Part shown: one piece after another, positions 45,138-54,969 of the stretch | Numbering within the stretch: position 1 is the stretch's first letter | Layout: every line of letters starts with the position of its first letter | Assembly (NCBI GenBank): GCA_905181865.1 | Contig: CAJIZG010000003.1 | Coordinates: 389,001 to 453,000 of the forward strand | DNA length: 64,000 nt | Direction: 5' to 3' | DNA from: Urechidicola croceus | GTDB taxonomy: Bacteria; Bacteroidota; Bacteroidia; Flavobacteriales; Flavobacteriaceae | Made by a program: the position numbers and the translations under genes | The notes under the pieces: model-generated | The model's database searches: none | Told to the model about the DNA's origin: nothing | The model's input: only the letters and a program-made list of their open reading frames with translations

Positions 45138-47642
45138 TTATTTCGCTAAAATAGATTTTATTGGTAATCGCCATTCAGCACTAAACGCCAGTTCAGGATC
45201 ACCCCGGCGTTGCATTGTTTCACAAAGTACCCTCAAATCAGGATGAAGTTTACGTTTAAAAGTTTGACCATTTAATTCAAGCACCACCGGTTTATTAAAA
45301 TCGATAAGCCTGTTATCCATCAGGATAGATGCCTCAGACAGATCGGTTATTGCTGTCAGGTGATTACCCTGGCAGGAAACGTTAAATTTTTTGCCCCGTT
45401 CCGGATTTGATGTATGTAACCAGAAAAAATCCGAGATAACTTTGTCGGTCAGGCGCCACGTCAAATCGCGGGGGACAGGATTCCGCACATTCGGATACAT
45501 TTCTGCAATTTTATCGCGGTCGGGAAGTCCCGAGTGCGGATGGTCAGCTATAATCTGAACAGTTACCGGATAAATATCATGTCGTCCGTTCTTTAGTTTC
45601 TGAATATTATTTTGAAATCTTAATACATGGTCGTAACGGCCATGGTCAGTATCTTTACTGCCTAACATTGTGGTAAATACAGTATTTCTTAGCGTAATTG
45701 GGCTGGCCCCGTCAGCAATCGATGCCGCACTGGAATGGATAGCAGCAAAGTAATCAGGCATTTTGGGGCCAATGGCAAATGCGCCGTAACCACCATGTGA
45801 GTAGCCCATAATAAATTTCTTGTTAGGATCAATATCTTCAAAAAGCATAAACTGGCGGAGCAGGTTTTGAATGAGCGGATAAGTATAAGCAGTATATAAA
45901 CCATTCCAAGTATTATCGGGAGCACGCAATGCCAAATACATATAACCTCCGGCTTCCGGATGATCGCGGTAGTAAATCTGCATGTGGCGCCACTGTCTAT
46001 CATTAAACTCCTGTGTTGTTCCACCACCGCCGTGCATGGCAATAAACAATGCCCAGCCATTGGGAGGCCGTGTACCAACCGTTTTTACTGTATAAGGACT
46101 CATATGATCTCCAAAACGTACTATCCTTTCATCAAAATCATGTTTGAGCGCGTCATGAACAGGTGCATTACGATATGCATCCCAAACGGCCTGTCGAACC
46201 GCAGGTTCATTATCATTAAGCAGCTTTTGAAGTTTCCGTGAAAATTTCCAGCTTTTTTGTTGCGCATTTGGTGCATAAAAATAGGCATTCAGTTCCTTGC
46301 GAAGGTTAACGCTGTCATTTACCGATAAAGGATTAGCGACTTTCGGGGGCGAGTAAGATGGGGCCAGGGGAAGCGGTACTTCCGGAATGCCACTCAAAAA
46401 AACAGATAATTTATCTTCGTCTTTGCTACCTGTGGTGTAATACTGACTAATTTTTTGATTTTTATATACTGCCTTAATTATATAGGTGCGATTTTTAGGC
46501 AACTGAAAAAACAAATGGTCATTCATATCGGCAGTTTCACTTTTACTAATGCCATTAAATTTTACTTCAGTATCTGAAGCATCGGTAATTGTAACATTCG
46601 CTGGCACCCTCTCTCCAACAGGCTTGTCAAAAACGTCCAATTTCAACTTTAACCCGGCACTCTTTTCCGGTTTGGCAAGTTCAGTATACCGATCGGTAAC
46701 ATTAACGGCGCTGACATCGTGTACATCGCGCGCCCAAACCATGGGAAATAAAGTACCGGTTTTTTTGAAACTGGCAGCGTAAATGGCTTTTCGAGGGATA
46801 TCTTTAACGGCCTTTGAAGCATTACCTACGAACCAACCCAGATTAAATCCTTTGGGGTTCTGTTCGGCCGCACCGGTGAAATACCATTTTCCATCCCATA
46901 TTTCCACCCATGTGTGATTTCCACTATTATTGTACCAAAGCGGTGTACCCACAATTCGTGCGGGCACTCCAACAGAGCGACAGGCATCGACAAGAAGAAT
47001 GGACAATCCTGTGCAGGTTGCTACTCCAGTCTCCATCGTTTCAAATGGCCCCTGATCAGCTGCACGACGCTTTGTTGAATACTTTACATTGAGGAACTTG
47101 AAAATCTTTTCATTCAATATTTTAGCTGCTTCCTTCGAAGTCTGGCAATCCTTTACTAGCGGCTGACAGATTTCATACAACCGCTTTCGCCAATTATCCC
47201 GCGATTCAGTTGCATTTGTATAAGGTAATATATCATTCAGAAAAATAGCCTTGGAAATACGATTGCCCCAAGGGGTTTCCTGTAACACTTTGTAAGCCCT
47301 AGTGGTATTTTCCAACAAAAAATCGGCTGAAAGAGACTGAAGATCTCTTTGCGGCATGTTATCAATTAAAAACTGAAGTCCCTCTCTCTGATCAAAAGGA
47401 ATATGTGCAAGTGCATTTATCAATTCCTGTCGATTATCGCCTGATTGATCCAGTGCAGATTCAGTAGTATCGGACCACCATTTTTCCACCGGCTTTTCAT
47501 TTCTCGTTTGGGATGATATATTTCCGTAAAAGAAAAGCGTTAACAATACTAAAAAAAGTCCTCTTTTTAAGTATTGTTGAGAAGTGTAACTTGATCTTAT
47601 AACAGATATAATTTTTCTCTTTGTAAAAGTAAATTGTAACAT
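45138..47642 (-). CDS. Transglutaminase-core protein fused to an alpha/beta-hydrolase (esterase) domain
   Basis: The 834-residue secreted protein has a signal region (ending near GNISSQ), an all-helical part with FDQREGLQFLIDNMPQRDL, and a transglutaminase-like core with cysteine in ETGVATCTGLS, histidine in SGNHTWVEIW and DGKWYF (about 200-260). A beta domain follows (about 330-420). The C-terminal third is an alpha/beta-hydrolase: AMHGGGGTTQEFND and nucleophile serine in MGYSHGGYGAFA, with TDHGRYDH and ADHPHSGLPDRD as later acid/base candidates. It resembles PHB-depolymerase/feruloyl-esterase-type esterases. The N-terminal half is paralogous to the protein at 56150. The function of the transglutaminase core in a glycan locus is unknown. 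Confidence 0.82.
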   Translation of the reverse strand: MLQFTFTKRKIISVIRSSYTSQQYLKRGLFLVLLTLFFYGNISSQTRNEKPVEKWWSDTTESALDQSGDNRQELINALAHIPFDQREGLQFLIDNMPQRDLQSLSADFLLENTTRAYKVLQETPWGNRISKAIFLNDILPYTNATESRDNWRKRLYEICQPLVKDCQTSKEAAKILNEKIFKFLNVKYSTKRRAADQGPFETMETGVATCTGLSILLVDACRSVGVPARIVGTPLWYNNSGNHTWVEIWDGKWYFTGAAEQNPKGFNLGWFVGNASKAVKDIPRKAIYAASFKKTGTLFPMVWARDVHDVSAVNVTDRYTELAKPEKSAGLKLKLDVFDKPVGERVPANVTITDASDTEVKFNGISKSETADMNDHLFFQLPKNRTYIIKAVYKNQKISQYYTTGSKDEDKLSVFLSGIPEVPLPLAPSYSPPKVANPLSVNDSVNLRKELNAYFYAPNAQQKSWKFSRKLQKLLNDNEPAVRQAVWDAYRNAPVHDALKHDFDERIVRFGDHMSPYTVKTVGTRPPNGWALFIAMHGGGGTTQEFNDRQWRHMQIYYRDHPEAGGYMYLALRAPDNTWNGLYTAYTYPLIQNLLRQFMLFEDIDPNKKFIMGYSHGGYGAFAIGPKMPDYFAAIHSSAASIADGASPITLRNTVFTTMLGSKDTDHGRYDHVLRFQNNIQKLKNGRHDIYPVTVQIIADHPHSGLPDRDKIAEMYPNVRNPVPRDLTWRLTDKVISDFFWLHTSNPERGKKFNVSCQGNHLTAITDLSEASILMDNRLIDFNKPVVLELNGQTFKRKLHPDLRVLCETMQRRGDPELAFSAEWRLPIKSILAK

Positions 47643-47724
47643 AAATTTGTGTTTAAATAAGTTTTTTTTGATTTGAGAATACCCTTAATGGATATTCGAT
47701 TTCGTGGATATGAGCACCTGGACA

Positions 47725-50700
47725 TCACTTTTTGGATTTAGACAGGAATTGATACCTGCCAGAGTTCAGTTTGAACACAGCCAGGTCATTTTCCATCCTT
47801 AAAAAGGTGATCCCTTCTACCTCGTCGGCAGGCAATCCGCCTTCGGTTATATTTTTACCTGGAAGGTAAACCCTTGCGGTACTATTTGCCGGTACCGTAA
47901 CATTAACTTCATATTTCCCTTTCTTCCGTTTCCACTCCACAGCTATGCGCCCATAAGGAGAGTTATGGTGAGCCTTCACCCAATTAATGTCTTCCACAAA
48001 CATGGGCTTAATCAAAAAATGCTTGAATCCCGGATATGCTAAATCAGAACGAATGCCGGCCAGTCCGTAATAGAACCAGTTTTCACAGGGACCACCCAGA
48101 TTAACGATATTCTGCACCCCATCGCCATTCCAAAATTCGGGTATGGTGGTGCGCCCGTCTTTTATCATTCCCCACCAACTTGGTTCATCCTCCTGGTTGG
48201 CAATTGAATAGGCCATTTCGGGATCTATTTCAGTGAGTACCTTCATCAGGGCCTGGGTACCGTTAAAACCTGTATTCAGATGCCCATTGTCCCGCTTCAC
48301 CTCATCTTTAAGGTGCTGCTGCACTTTTGCCTTATGTTTCTCTGGCACCATTCCCAGTAACAAAGGAAGGGCATATGCGGCCTGAGATTCCACTCCATAA
48401 CTGCCTGTTTCAACATTCAGGAATTTCTTATTAAATGAATCACGAATGGTATTTGCCAGTCTATTATATTCCCCGGCATCCTCGCTTTTCCCCAGAAGTT
48501 CAGCTACCTGAGCAACGATGTTGGTGAGATTATAAAAAGCAGTTGTATTGAACAGATTTTTCGGGGTGTGCTTAACAGAGCCCCAATCACCTAAACCCCA
48601 ACTAACAATATAGTCCTCAGAAGTACCATGGATGAAATCCACGCTGGCCTTCATGTGTGGGTATAGCTCTTCGAGAAGAGCTTTGTCTCCCCTGAACTGA
48701 TATAGAAACCAGGGACCATAGGTCATGGCGCCCCCCCACCATGGACAGGACATGCATTCGGGCTGATCCCAGTTACCCCAGTTGGGGGAAGGGCATACAG
48801 GAGGCACGTGGCCGTTCTTTTCCTGGCCGAGTTTCATGTCTCTGAACCAGAACCGGTCATTCAGAGCCATATCAAAATTGTAATAGGATGGTTCCGAAAG
48901 TTGCCATGAGTCCTGGGTCCAACCCAGACGTTCACGTGCAGGATCACGCGGACGATGATGCACATAGTTCAACAGCGAATGGGTTATTACAGTATGTAAA
49001 CGGTTAAACTTTTCGTTGGAGCAGGCAAAATCACCAATCTGTTTTGGATCAGTGTGAACCATCACCCCAACCATGTCATCCAGCGACGGTTTTTCTTCCA
49101 GTCCTTCCACCTGTACGTATTGAAAACCATAATAGGTGAAGTGGGGCTCGTAAAGATCACTCTTTTTCCCGCTGAGAATGAGTTCTCCTGTTTGATAGCG
49201 CCCGTATATATAGCTCGAACTCCAATTACTATGGTCTATCAATCCATCCGAATTAAGAATTTCAGAAAAATTTAGCTGAAGCTTCTGACCACTTTTACCA
49301 GAGGCCTTGAATTTCGCCCATCCGGAGAAATTCTGCCCCATATCATAGACGTATATTCCTGGGGAAGGCTCCATAATCTTTACAGGCCTAACTTCCTTAG
49401 TTCGCCTTATCGGTACATGTTTCTGCGATTCAAGACGACCTTGAGGCGCGATGAGCGGTACCACAGGTTTCCACTTACTGTCGTTAAATCGAGTCTGTTT
49501 CCAACCTGCCTGGGTTTTGCGCTTATCTATGGACTCCCCTCCACGCCAGCTGTTATACACGATTTCTCCATTTGAGAATTTCCAGTCAGGATCTGATACA
49601 ATGGTCTGTTTCGTCCCATCTGCAAATTCCAGTTCAATCTGCAGTAAAAGTTTCTTGGGTCCAATCCAGGCAGCACCTTCCAAATCCCATGTATCCCGGA
49701 AATTAATATCATACAATCCGTTCCCCAGTAAAACGGCAAGCGCATTTTGCCCCTCTTTAAAAGTCTCGGTAACATCATGTACTACATACATCACTCGTTT
49801 CCGGTAATCTGTATCGGCCGGATCCAGCTTATGATCGTTTGGCTTATTCCCATTGATATAAAGTTCACTCATTCCCAGGCCACACATATAGGCCGTGGCA
49901 CGAACCGGTTTCTCTTTTACATTCACCTCTTTGCGCAACATCAGGGCCTTAGATCCTGCTGTTTCAAAATAGGAAGTCAGGTTTTGTTTACCCCACTCGT
50001 CAGTTTCTACACTTTCAGAAGCACTTACCTTTTTGGATGCTGCAACATTGCGTCCGGTTGGAGTCATGACCTGAATTTCTTTCATCCCATACCAATAATT
50101 CCCCTTCTCATCAGCACGCATTTTCGTTGCCGTAAGCCTTAAATAACGTCCTTTCGTATCCTTGATATTGAATTTCTTATCCTTGGCAAGGAATGGCACA
50201 CGGAATTTCGGATGACTTGGGACGGTGAAATCTTCCTTCGAGAAGTCAACCACCCGCTTTGCATTTTTCATCTCCGGATTATCTGCCACTTCGATGTAAA
50301 AACGGAGAGGAAAACCATGATTACCGGTTACATTGGGTTTTTCCGGAAATCTCTTTATTGTATAGATAAAGAGTGCGTTTATGGATTCCTCTTTCCCTAG
50401 ATCTATCTGCACCCATTTGGTGGTATTGGCAGAAGTGGCATTGCGGGACCGAAATCCCTGCCCCATGTCGGAAAGTGCTGTCTCATTTCTTCCTCCAATC
50501 CACTGGCCCTTCCACTCAGAAGAATGAAGTATGCCCATCGACCACTTAGCTAGTGCCGACCAGGCTGAGGCCTGTCCGTCCTTATCCCATAGCTTCACCT
50601 TCCAGAAATACTGCTGACGCGACTTCAAAGGTTCCCCTTCATATACAACATTCAGCGAATGATCTGAAAGTACCTTGCCGCTATCCCAGATATCGCCTAT

Positions 50701-50967
50701 ATTTTTGTTCAGGTTCTGTTCCGAGCTGGCAACCAACAGGCTGTAACCGGTTTGCTTTTGACCACGCTGGTCAGTTTCAAGCTTCCAGCTAAGTCTGGGC
50801 TTGCCCACTTCAACACCCAATGGATTCTCCCGATACTCACATGTAAGTGATCTGATTTTTAGATTTTGTTCCTGCCCGTATAAGCTTCCCGTGCTGATAA
50901 GTGCGAGAAATAAACTGAAAAACAGCATAAAACAATTATGTCTAAATACTCGTATTTGTAATTTCAT
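47725..50967 (-). CDS. GH78 alpha-L-rhamnosidase with discoidin-like domain insert
   Basis: The 1080-residue enzyme has a signal peptide (ending SLYGQ), a fibronectin-like Bac_rhamnosid N domain, then an inserted F5/8-type-C-like stretch (about 170-310: TTKWVQIDLGKEESINALFI, GRYLRLTATKM). The rhamnosidase domains follow: YINGNKPNDHKLDPADTDYR, YDMGQNFSGW, and the (alpha/alpha)6 core with RDPARERLGWTQDSW, which contains the general acid region, and TTIPEFWNG with the probable catalytic glutamate. It hydrolyses terminal alpha-L-rhamnose. The gene also carries a G7 tract at 48731-48737. Confidence 0.92.
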   Translation of the reverse strand: MKLQIRVFRHNCFMLFFSLFLALISTGSLYGQEQNLKIRSLTCEYRENPLGVEVGKPRLSWKLETDQRGQKQTGYSLLVASSEQNLNKNIGDIWDSGKVLSDHSLNVVYEGEPLKSRQQYFWKVKLWDKDGQASAWSALAKWSMGILHSSEWKGQWIGGRNETALSDMGQGFRSRNATSANTTKWVQIDLGKEESINALFIYTIKRFPEKPNVTGNHGFPLRFYIEVADNPEMKNAKRVVDFSKEDFTVPSHPKFRVPFLAKDKKFNIKDTKGRYLRLTATKMRADEKGNYWYGMKEIQVMTPTGRNVAASKKVSASESVETDEWGKQNLTSYFETAGSKALMLRKEVNVKEKPVRATAYMCGLGMSELYINGNKPNDHKLDPADTDYRKRVMYVVHDVTETFKEGQNALAVLLGNGLYDINFRDTWDLEGAAWIGPKKLLLQIELEFADGTKQTIVSDPDWKFSNGEIVYNSWRGGESIDKRKTQAGWKQTRFNDSKWKPVVPLIAPQGRLESQKHVPIRRTKEVRPVKIMEPSPGIYVYDMGQNFSGWAKFKASGKSGQKLQLNFSEILNSDGLIDHSNWSSSYIYGRYQTGELILSGKKSDLYEPHFTYYGFQYVQVEGLEEKPSLDDMVGVMVHTDPKQIGDFACSNEKFNRLHTVITHSLLNYVHHRPRDPARERLGWTQDSWQLSEPSYYNFDMALNDRFWFRDMKLGQEKNGHVPPVCPSPNWGNWDQPECMSCPWWGGAMTYGPWFLYQFRGDKALLEELYPHMKASVDFIHGTSEDYIVSWGLGDWGSVKHTPKNLFNTTAFYNLTNIVAQVAELLGKSEDAGEYNRLANTIRDSFNKKFLNVETGSYGVESQAAYALPLLLGMVPEKHKAKVQQHLKDEVKRDNGHLNTGFNGTQALMKVLTEIDPEMAYSIANQEDEPSWWGMIKDGRTTIPEFWNGDGVQNIVNLGGPCENWFYYGLAGIRSDLAYPGFKHFLIKPMFVEDINWVKAHHNSPYGRIAVEWKRKKGKYEVNVTVPANSTARVYLPGKNITEGGLPADEVEGITFLRMENDLAVFKLNSGRYQFLSKSKK

Positions 50968-51002
50968 GTAAAATTAAATTAAGATGTGTTTTAAAAATTA
51001 AG

Positions 51003-53551
51003 TTTTAATATGTTATCTCTTTTATTGAAATACTTTCTAAAGGATGTTCCCTTCTTTCAAGCACATAAATATGCCCAGTTTTGGTTTTAAAATCCAAGAT
51101 CTCGTCTTCAGAAACATTTTTCTTCAATACTATTTTTCCTGAACTTAAATCCCTGATCTGTACATTGGCACTTGCACCAAAACATTGTACCAACTTACAA
51201 TCATTACCTACCAAACTTTGGATTAGCACATAGGGAATTTTTCCATCCCTCATTTCTGAACTTACTAAAAAAGCACCTCTTGCCCTAAGAGAATGAAAAG
51301 CATAGTGACCTTCAAGTGGGTTTGCTGGAAAAACACGGATATCTCCACCCTGCGACTGCAATAATGATTCTGTAATTATACCTGATGGGAAAGAACTTGT
51401 AGGGTCAACCGAAAACCAAGAACCCCATAATAATTTTTCAAATTCTCCTCCATCCCAAAGGTACCCTCCTTCAAGTAGCTCGTATTGTAGCTTGTAGATC
51501 TTTTTCATGTACTCGCGATCTCCCATCCTGGCTGCTGTTATATAACTAGTCGATTTATCCCAAGCTTCAGGGTCGTCACCAAGAAAATAATCATAGGAGG
51601 CCTTTGCTTGTTTACGCAATTCCTCTGGTCCATGCCAAGCATCCACCATATCGGCCATGGCTATGGGATAGGTTTGGCTATTAGAGTCCATAGCTTTAGA
51701 ATAATCGTACGATTCGTTATCCCAAGAAGCAAGCCACACCCCGTCTTTATCGGTTTTGAATGGGCGTAAATTGTCTTTCGCTTCTTGCCATTTCTTAAGC
51801 AATGAGCCATCAACTCTCAATATTTTGGCAGCCTTTATGGTATTTTCAAAAACCATATGAAACATCGAAAGATCTGTAATTGTGGTATTGAGAAAGTGAT
51901 TCGTTTCTGTCCAGTAGGATGGGGAAATATAATAGTTCCCATTTTTGTCTTTTTGCAAATAATCAAGATAAAAATTTGCCACTCCCTTGAGCAAAGGATA
52001 AGTTACTCTTTTCAAAAATTCTTTATCACCTGTAAAATCATAATAGTCCCAAGCATATTTAACTGCCTCCCCAGAGGTTCCTATGTTAATTGGTGTAATT
52101 CTATAAGGTGTAAGAGTTCCTCTATAGGACATAGAATGAGGATAATGGAGGCCTTTCATTTTAAAATAATCCTGAGTTTGCCTTCGCATTACTTCTTTGG
52201 TATTATACGCAAGTGCAGCAGCAGGTTCAACCAACTCACTACGATTATTGGGCAATACTCCCATAAGATGCTTTAACTCTTCATAGTTAAAACAATAATG
52301 CCCCCAATTGACAAAATTGTTATTTCTCCACGGGCCACCATATCCAGGAAGCACTTTGCCGGGTCTCTGGGCAGAAGCTGCTTTATACATAGACCAGTAC
52401 CAAGGGTGTTCGTCTTGCTTGTCGGGAAGTGTAACAAATCCTCTTTGCCAGTAGTTTGCCCACCAATCGACATGGGTCTTCCTAACCTCAGGATATCCTT
52501 TTTGAAGTGCTTTTCGGATTCTTTTTTTGGCTACAGAAACGATATCCTCACCTTTAATTCGTTCATCGCTCCACTTTCCTTGTACATCATTGTTACTAAC
52601 CAATGTAATATAAAAATTTACGGGACCTGGAGCCGGACGAAAACCGCCATAGGTATCGGAACCAAAAATAGAAGCTTGCATGTTTGGAGCATCACATCCC
52701 ATCATCATTACATATTTATCGGGCACCGATTCATTACCTCCTCCTAGTTCCATCTCAAACCAAATCAATCCATCGCTCATTTTTGGCTTAACTGGAAAAA
52801 TCGAGTCAAACTGCTCACCAGTCATAGGATAATGAGAACTTTCACTACCTTCTATAGCACCACGGTAAAACTCAAATTTAAGCTTTCCTAAAGGTGATGT
52901 ACCTCCGTCTCCATCAGCATGGATCACTAATACTTCATCTTCCCTTGAAACAAAAGATTCTATTCTAACTCTACTGCCTCCTCCCCAGCACGCAATAGAA
53001 GAAATACCCGTTGAAAGATCTAACTTCTCTTTTACCTGCCAAAAAGTAGACGATTCTCGTAGTTTTAAACGAAACTTTCCAGCAGTGGTTTCAATTGGAA
53101 GTTGTGAATCCATTTTTCGTTCTTGATCGATCTCTTTAATAATGTCTTTGGCCTCTCCATTTTCTAATCGTTCTCGTAGGGTAGCAAAAGGAATTTTCGG
53201 ATATCCCTCATCACTTTCCTTATTAAACAGCCAAAGATCATTTTTACCAATATGAAACGTCAAATTATCAGGATACCCATGTACAGTTGCACCAAAATCC
53301 CCATTTCCAATGGGCATACCCTGTCTCCAGTCTGCAACGGTTCTATCACGATGGAATGACTGCCATTCGGCTCGTTTTACAGGATCAACTTTAAAACGAA
53401 GGTATTGCTCTGTCATTACCTCAACAGATTTACTTTTTATAAGCCCTGTAGGTAAATTATCCTGAGCACAAAGTAGGGTCGAATTGAGGAAACTTCCCAA
53501 TAATAGTATTGCCAGTAATCGTATTTTATTCATGGATTTTAACATAGATAG
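51003..53551 (-). repeat. 2.55-kb direct repeat, copy B
   Basis: It is the partner of 40346-42903 and the two copies are nearly identical along their whole length; differences are scattered substitutions with a few clustered changes near 52300, 52740-52860 and 52970. The flanks differ: GH78 downstream here, IS3 remnant downstream at copy A. Confidence 0.9.
51005..53545 (-). CDS. GH95-like glycoside hydrolase (copy B)
   Basis: The start MLKSMNKIRLLAILLLGSFL at 53545 is preferred over the ATG at 53590 because only the former matches copy A. The 846-residue product has the same domains as copy A (GMPIGNGDFGATVHGYPDNL, WRNNNFVNWGHYCFNYEELK, HYPHSMSYRGTLTPYRITPI). Substitutions are concentrated in a few patches near residues 130-270 and 420, which could alter substrate fit. 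It lies between a GH78 gene and a Gfo/Idh remnant, in the same order as copy A with respect to the remnant. Confidence 0.82.
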   Translation of the reverse strand: MLKSMNKIRLLAILLLGSFLNSTLLCAQDNLPTGLIKSKSVEVMTEQYLRFKVDPVKRAEWQSFHRDRTVADWRQGMPIGNGDFGATVHGYPDNLTFHIGKNDLWLFNKESDEGYPKIPFATLRERLENGEAKDIIKEIDQERKMDSQLPIETTAGKFRLKLRESSTFWQVKEKLDLSTGISSIACWGGGSRVRIESFVSREDEVLVIHADGDGGTSPLGKLKFEFYRGAIEGSESSHYPMTGEQFDSIFPVKPKMSDGLIWFEMELGGGNESVPDKYVMMMGCDAPNMQASIFGSDTYGGFRPAPGPVNFYITLVSNNDVQGKWSDERIKGEDIVSVAKKRIRKALQKGYPEVRKTHVDWWANYWQRGFVTLPDKQDEHPWYWSMYKAASAQRPGKVLPGYGGPWRNNNFVNWGHYCFNYEELKHLMGVLPNNRSELVEPAAALAYNTKEVMRRQTQDYFKMKGLHYPHSMSYRGTLTPYRITPINIGTSGEAVKYAWDYYDFTGDKEFLKRVTYPLLKGVANFYLDYLQKDKNGNYYISPSYWTETNHFLNTTITDLSMFHMVFENTIKAAKILRVDGSLLKKWQEAKDNLRPFKTDKDGVWLASWDNESYDYSKAMDSNSQTYPIAMADMVDAWHGPEELRKQAKASYDYFLGDDPEAWDKSTSYITAARMGDREYMKKIYKLQYELLEGGYLWDGGEFEKLLWGSWFSVDPTSSFPSGIITESLLQSQGGDIRVFPANPLEGHYAFHSLRARGAFLVSSEMRDGKIPYVLIQSLVGNDCKLVQCFGASANVQIRDLSSGKIVLKKNVSEDEILDFKTKTGHIYVLERREHPLESISIKEITY

Positions 53552-53644
53552 CAACTTTAACTTTTGTGATTTCGATATAATAAATTTCATAAATATTATG
53601 CTCCAAATATTTATGACTTAACAGTATTTATTTTGGTTAAATAA

Positions 53645-54061
53645 CTAAACAGTATATTTTTTATAGACTGAAGCCCATGGCTCACGCATTGTCCTGGTAA
53701 GCATACTGTTGGCTTTATCGTTATTTAAAATTTGTTCTGTTTTTGGATCCCACTCAAGATCTTGATTCAGTTCCATCGCAACATTACCAAGATGCGACAT
53801 AGTGATTGATCTATGAGCTATTTCTGCAGGAGCAATGCCAAAATGCTTCGCATCATACCACACCGTTTTTTGACCCGAATCAAGTTTGCTGCTCTTCATT
53901 TCAATTGAGTCGGGTTCAGAAGTATCTAGTGGATTTTTGAAGGCTTCTTTTAGTTTATCATCAGTTTGAGATGTGCATGACAGCATTGCGGTTATTAAAA
54001 AAATTAAAATACCGGTAAAGCTGATAATTCTTCTGAAATTGGCTAAAAATATTCTTTTCAT
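53645..54061 (-). pseudogene. Truncated Gfo/Idh/MocA-family oxidoreductase with foreign N-terminus
   Basis: The 138-codon frame starts with a lipoprotein signal (ITAMLSC), then a short linker (PLDTSEPDSIEMKSSKL), and joins VWYDAKHFGIAPAEIAHRSI and HLGNVAMELNQDLEWDPKTE, the C-terminus of secreted Gfo/Idh/MocA oxidoreductases. The Rossmann and catalytic parts are absent. It is paralogous to the remnant before copy A, so the ancestral pair was oxidoreductase plus GH95-like enzyme. Confidence 0.65.
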
Positions 54062-54070
54062 ATATATCTT

Positions 54071-54175
54071 AAATATCTAATTTGAAAAATTTATAGCGAA
54101 TATAGTTCGGTCTCAGTGCAAGAACTATTCATCCGCCAGTGGTGGATAGGATTCCGGTCAAATTAGTATAACTCC
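54071..54175 (-). promoter_or_regulatory. Nested-palindrome leader, copy 1
   Basis: ATATCTAATTTGA at the left and TCAAATTAGTATAACTCC at the right enclose GCGAATATAGTTCGG, an imperfect inner palindrome. A 19-bp insert with its own small palindrome (ATCCGCCAGTGGTGGAT) distinguishes it from copies 2 and 3. It lies about 10 bp upstream of the minus-strand remnant gene at 54061. Confidence 0.65.
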
Positions 54176-54266
54176 TGCAGTGAACACTTGGTATGCCCTT
54201 GCCTTGTCGGGGAAAATATCCCTGTTTTTATTGGATGCGTATATGTATTTATCTACTGACCTCTAT

Positions 54267-54935
54267 TTATTTTAATTCTATTTCAAGGACACCATTCCCC
54301 CCCCTCGTTCCATATCTTGACGCCGCTGGACCATCCAGATAACGAATGGACTTCACATTCAAAGGAACAACATACGATAGATCATCGACTATTGTTCCGT
54401 CAACTACATAAAGTACCGCTAGGCTGCCACCCGCAGAAGAGCTCGATTTCATGGTCTCTACCGATGTGCCACTTACTTTAACAGTAGGTATCTCACCGGA
54501 GATCAGATTATAAATAGTAAGATATCTTGAATAGTCTTTTTGCCCTTTTAAGGGATACTTAACAATTGCCTCTTCGAGTAACTCTTCCCTAATATACCCG
54601 TTTTTAATCGCGGCTTTAAAGCTTGTATTGGTATTGCTGTAAATGAGATCAATCTTTAGATTGTCAATTTTTTTTACTCTTACTTTTTTACTATCAAATC
54701 CGGATGCAACTATTTTTATTACATCTTTTTCTGTACAGTTTATTGAGAATGTCCCCAGAGAATCGGAATAAACAACTTCTCCTGATTTTGAAGCAGTAAT
54801 TTGGACCTTATTCAGGGGAATCACTTTAAACGTAGTCACTGTTCCGGTGACGACTTTTTTCTCCTGAGCATTAAGCGAAAGGCTTTGAATCTGAATAAGC
54901 ACAATTGTAGATAAACATATTATTCTTGTTTTCAT
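54267..54935 (-). CDS. Short TonB-plug protein with carboxypeptidase-regulatory-like domain
   Basis: The 222-residue protein has a signal peptide (ending SLNAQ), a beta-sandwich CarboxypepD_reg-like domain (VVTGTVTTFKVIPLNKVQIT, about 25-100) and a plug-like part (GGSLAVLYVVDGTIVDDLSY, SIRYLDGPAASRYGTRGGNG, VLEIELK). It stops where a receptor barrel would begin, so it is a stand-alone plug or a transducer-like protein. A G8 tract (C8 on plus strand, 54297-54304) lies in the TRGGNG codons. A shared regulatory block lies 35 bp upstream. Confidence 0.75.
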   Translation of the reverse strand: MKTRIICLSTIVLIQIQSLSLNAQEKKVVTGTVTTFKVIPLNKVQITASKSGEVVYSDSLGTFSINCTEKDVIKIVASGFDSKKVRVKKIDNLKIDLIYSNTNTSFKAAIKNGYIREELLEEAIVKYPLKGQKDYSRYLTIYNLISGEIPTVKVSGTSVETMKSSSSAGGSLAVLYVVDGTIVDDLSYVVPLNVKSIRYLDGPAASRYGTRGGNGVLEIELK

Positions 54936-54969
54936 AATTATAAATTTAATTTAGCCATCCCCTGAAAAA

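Noticed and set aside
51857-52747. Plus-strand frames of 139 and 149 codons inside GH95-like copy B, repeated in copy A
   Set aside because: Their repetition only follows from the gene duplication. The sense strand carries the conserved enzyme.
54267-54935. SusC homolog
   Set aside because: The protein ends after the plug-like part, has no barrel, and no SusD-like gene is adjacent.
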